This document shows positions 27,224-28,790 of a stretch of DNA of 28,790 bases, piece after piece (the stretch's first letter is position 1; each line of letters starts with the position of its first letter). This stretch comes from Collinsella sp. AF02-46-1 (GTDB taxonomy: Bacteria > Actinomycetota > Coriobacteriia > Coriobacteriales > Coriobacteriaceae). A program made the position numbers and the translations under genes. The stretch covers positions 1 through 28,790 of the forward strand of contig CAKXKM010000020.1 in NCBI GenBank assembly GCA_934876235.1, given 5' to 3'. Below the pieces are notes generated by a model. The model saw only the letters and a list, made by a program, of their open reading frames with translations, was not told the origin of the DNA and did no database searches.

Positions 27224-27778
27224 ATAGCTAAGTCTGATGACACCCGCATCAACGACGAGATCACTGCATCTTCGTGCCGTTTGATTGGCGTCGATGGCTC
27301 TCAGCTCGGCCTGTTCGCCATCCGCGATGCCCAGCGCGTCGCCGACGATCAGGGTCTCGACCTGGTCGAGATCGCTCCCAACGCGGAGCCGCCGGTCTGC
27401 AAGGTCATGGACTACGGTAAGTTCAAGTACCAGCAGGCCATGAAGGCCAAGGCTGCTCGTAAGAACCAGTCCAAGGTCGAGGTCAAGGAAATGAAGTTCC
27501 GACCCAAGATCGACGTTGGCGACTACGAGACCAAGAAGGGCCACGTTCTGCGTTTCCTCAAGAAGGGCGCACGCGTTAAGATCACCATCATGTTCCGCGG
27601 CCGTGAGATGGCTCACCCGGAGCAGGGCCTTAACGTTCTCGAGCGCCTCGCCGAGGATCTCAAGCCTTACGCTACGGTCGAGTCCAAGCCCAAGATGGAA
27701 GGCCGTAACATGCTTATGCTGCTCGCCCCGATTAAGGGCGCCTTCGATGAGGATAAAGCGGCAAGCGATAGCAAGTAA
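27224..27778 (+). CDS. infC: Translation initiation factor IF-3, apparent ATA start
   Basis: IF-3 binds the 30S subunit and checks start-codon pairing. The protein of about 184 residues has the N-terminal DDTRINDEITASSCRLIGVD and LDLVEIAPNAEPPVCKVMDYGK followed by FKYQ, then the C-terminal KEMKFRPKIDVGDYETK, RFLKKGARVKITIMFRGREM and the MLMLLAPIK end. The start is the notable point. GGAGGT (27211-27216) is a perfect ribosome site seven bases before ATA at 27224, while the in-frame ATG at 27209 overlaps that site and has none of its own. IF-3 genes are known to use rare AUU-type starts so that IF-3 limits its own synthesis. With the ATG start the protein would be 189 residues. Confidence 0.92.
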   Translation: MAKSDDTRINDEITASSCRLIGVDGSQLGLFAIRDAQRVADDQGLDLVEIAPNAEPPVCKVMDYGKFKYQQAMKAKAARKNQSKVEVKEMKFRPKIDVGDYETKKGHVLRFLKKGARVKITIMFRGREMAHPEQGLNVLERLAEDLKPYATVESKPKMEGRNMLMLLAPIKGAFDEDKAASDSK

Positions 27779-27810
27779 CTAGTGTTCTGTAACCGATTAA
27801 GGAGTATTTC

Positions 27811-28002
27811 ATGCCTAAGATGAAGTCCCACAGCGGCACCAAGAAGCGTTTCCGCAAGACTGGTACCGGCAAGCTTATGCGCGCCAAGGCTTTCAAGAGC
27901 CACATCCTGAGTAAGAAGTCCACCAAGCGTAAGCGTGGCTTCCGTCAGGAGACCGAGATTGCCGCTGCCGACCGCAAGGTCATCAAGTCGCGTCTCGCCT
28001 AA
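27811..28002 (+). CDS. rpmI: Large ribosomal subunit protein L35
   Basis: The 63-residue basic protein starts [20 protein letters not shown] and continues [22 protein letters not shown], the standard L35 pattern. It belongs to the 50S subunit. ATG at 27811 with AAGGAG nine bases upstream, 32 bp after infC, in the conserved order infC-rpmI-rplT. Codon use is strongly biased, as expected for a ribosomal gene. Confidence 0.97.
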   Translation: MPKMKSHSGTKKRFRKTGTGKLMRAKAFKSHILSKKSTKRKRGFRQETEIAAADRKVIKSRLA

Positions 28003-28047
28003 GTTCGCGTTCCCGTTTTCGTTTTACCATCTAGGAGTTGATAGAAC

Positions 28048-28407
28048 ATGGCACGTATTAAGCGCGCTGTTGCCGCCAAGAAGAAGCGCCGTACCGTTAT
28101 GCACCGTGCGAAGGGTTACTACGGTGCCGCTTCGCGTACTTACAAGCATGCTAAAGAGCAGGTCCAGCACTCCCTGCAGTATCAGTATCGTGATCGCCGC
28201 AACAAGAAGCGCGAGATCCGTTCTCTCTGGATCACCCGTATCAACGCTGCTGCTCGCCTGAACGACATCTCTTACTCTCAGTTCATGCACGGCCTGAAGG
28301 TTGCCGGCATCGAGCTCGACCGCAAGGTCCTGGCTCAGATGGCCTACGAGGACATCGAGTCCTTCAACGAGCTGGCTGCCATCGCCAAGAAGGCTCTCGA
28401 GGCCTAA
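28048..28407 (+). CDS. rplT: Large ribosomal subunit protein L20
   Basis: The 119-residue L20 binds 23S rRNA early in 50S assembly and in other bacteria represses its own operon by binding the leader. It has MARIKRAVAAKKKRRTVMHR, then AKGYYGAASRTYKHAKEQVQ, DRRNKKREIRSLWITRINAA and YSQFMHGLKVAGIELDRKVL, all typical. ATG at 28048 with TAGGAG upstream, 45 bp after rpmI. A strong terminator follows. Confidence 0.97.
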   Translation: MARIKRAVAAKKKRRTVMHRAKGYYGAASRTYKHAKEQVQHSLQYQYRDRRNKKREIRSLWITRINAAARLNDISYSQFMHGLKVAGIELDRKVLAQMAYEDIESFNELAAIAKKALEA

Positions 28408-28428
28408 TAGATTCTCTTGAATCGCTAG

Positions 28429-28464
28429 GGGAGTGTCGCGTTGTGCGCGGCGCTCCCTCTTTTT
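28429..28464 (+). terminator. Rho-independent terminator of the infC-rpmI-rplT operon
   Basis: GGGAGTGTCGCG (28429-28440) pairs with CGCGGCGCTCCC (28446-28457) along 12 bp with two G-T wobbles, and TCTTTTT follows. It lies 21 bases after the rplT stop. Confidence 0.85.
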
Positions 28465-28510
28465 ATCTGAAGCGCGGTTTACATTGCTAAAAGCGCGGGT
28501 AGATAGACAC

Positions 28511-28790
28511 TTACAGGTGACCGATCTCTATATATTCCTGAACCAAAGGGTCATCATCTGATACGTGCGGAAGATCCGCACCAGTCTTTCTATTAGCTAT
28601 AGAAAGCGATATGTTGTGTAGGACTTGTGAAGAGTGGAATTGACGTCCCACAGAGCTTCTCGGGTCTGGCAATATATCTCCTTGCCGCGCGGCCCGGTCG
28701 GACCGGATCAGCCGCAGAGCGTGCACCTTGAGAACCGGATACTGCGAGGATGGACACACCAGATGTGTCGCATCCGGGCAGACATCGAAC
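28511..28790 (-). CDS. C-terminal part of an unrecognised protein (5' part outside window)
   Basis: A minus-strand frame is open from the right edge to a TAA at 28511, giving at least 92 residues. It includes FDVCPDATHLVCPSSQYPVL, then KVHALRLIRSDRAARQGDIL, and ends DDDPLVQEYIEIGHL. I do not recognise the family. There is no signal peptide or membrane segment in the visible part. The terminal half (28511-28640) is clearly more AT-rich than the rest of the window, which may point to a transferred gene. It converges with rplT. Coding status rests only on the open frame and a plausible acidic C terminus. Confidence 0.4.
   Translation of the reverse strand, partial: FDVCPDATHLVCPSSQYPVLKVHALRLIRSDRAARQGDILPDPRSSVGRQFHSSQVLHNISLSIANRKTGADLPHVSDDDPLVQEYIEIGHL

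Overview
The window reads as chromosome of a high-GC Gram-positive gut bacterium, most likely a Coriobacteriia member close to Collinsella. This is an inference from three things: high-GC coding sequence with strong GGAGG-type ribosome binding sites, a RecJ nuclease fused to a RecQ-like helicase, and a bifunctional Rel protein combined with sugar-PTS genes. No database search was possible.

Layout. (1) 1-4446: a branched-chain amino-acid ABC transporter operon, with the end of the binding protein followed by two permeases and two ATPases. (2) 4447-4990: a graveyard of mobile-element fragments, namely an IS110-type transposase remnant on the minus strand and a frameshifted ParB-like remnant on the plus strand. 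It lies against a minus-strand padR / HAAS-domain membrane protein / DUF4097-like operon whose last gene is cut short. (3) 6240-7936: a REP-like repeat patch, then cutC and a GalT/HIT-like gene, facing a BASS-family transporter on the minus strand (7967-8965). (4) 9190-15670: the RecJ-helicase fusion, the stringent-response gene rel and an MBL-fold hydrolase. (5) 15790-23811: a beta-glucoside utilisation cluster made of a PRD/PTS-domain activator, separate EIIA, EIIB and EIIC, two 6-phospho-beta-glucosidases and an AEC-family permease. (6) 23998-24864: class II fructose-bisphosphate aldolase, followed by a large hairpin and a tandem 88-89 bp repeat. (7) 25217-26650: a transglutaminase-like protein, then tRNA-Leu(CAA), whose 3' end and terminator are duplicated 184 bp downstream. 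(8) 27036-28464: the infC-rpmI-rplT operon behind a structured leader with an attenuator. (9) 28511-28790: the end of an unrecognised minus-strand ORF that leaves the window.

How the genes work together. The PTS cluster imports and phosphorylates a beta-glucoside, the two GH1 enzymes cleave it, and the products feed glycolysis, where the nearby aldolase acts. The Liv transporter brings in amino acids, and Rel reads amino-acid starvation. The infC leader (a terminator ending just before a strong Shine-Dalgarno, with an apparent ATA start codon) suggests double autoregulation of the translation operon.

Most of the window is ordinary core metabolism and information processing. The parts that most deserve a second look are the RecJ-helicase fusion, the tRNA-Leu att-like duplication with its three-hairpin spacer, the infC leader, the mobile-element graveyard that truncated a PadR-controlled module, and the AEC permease translationally coupled to a phospho-glucosidase.
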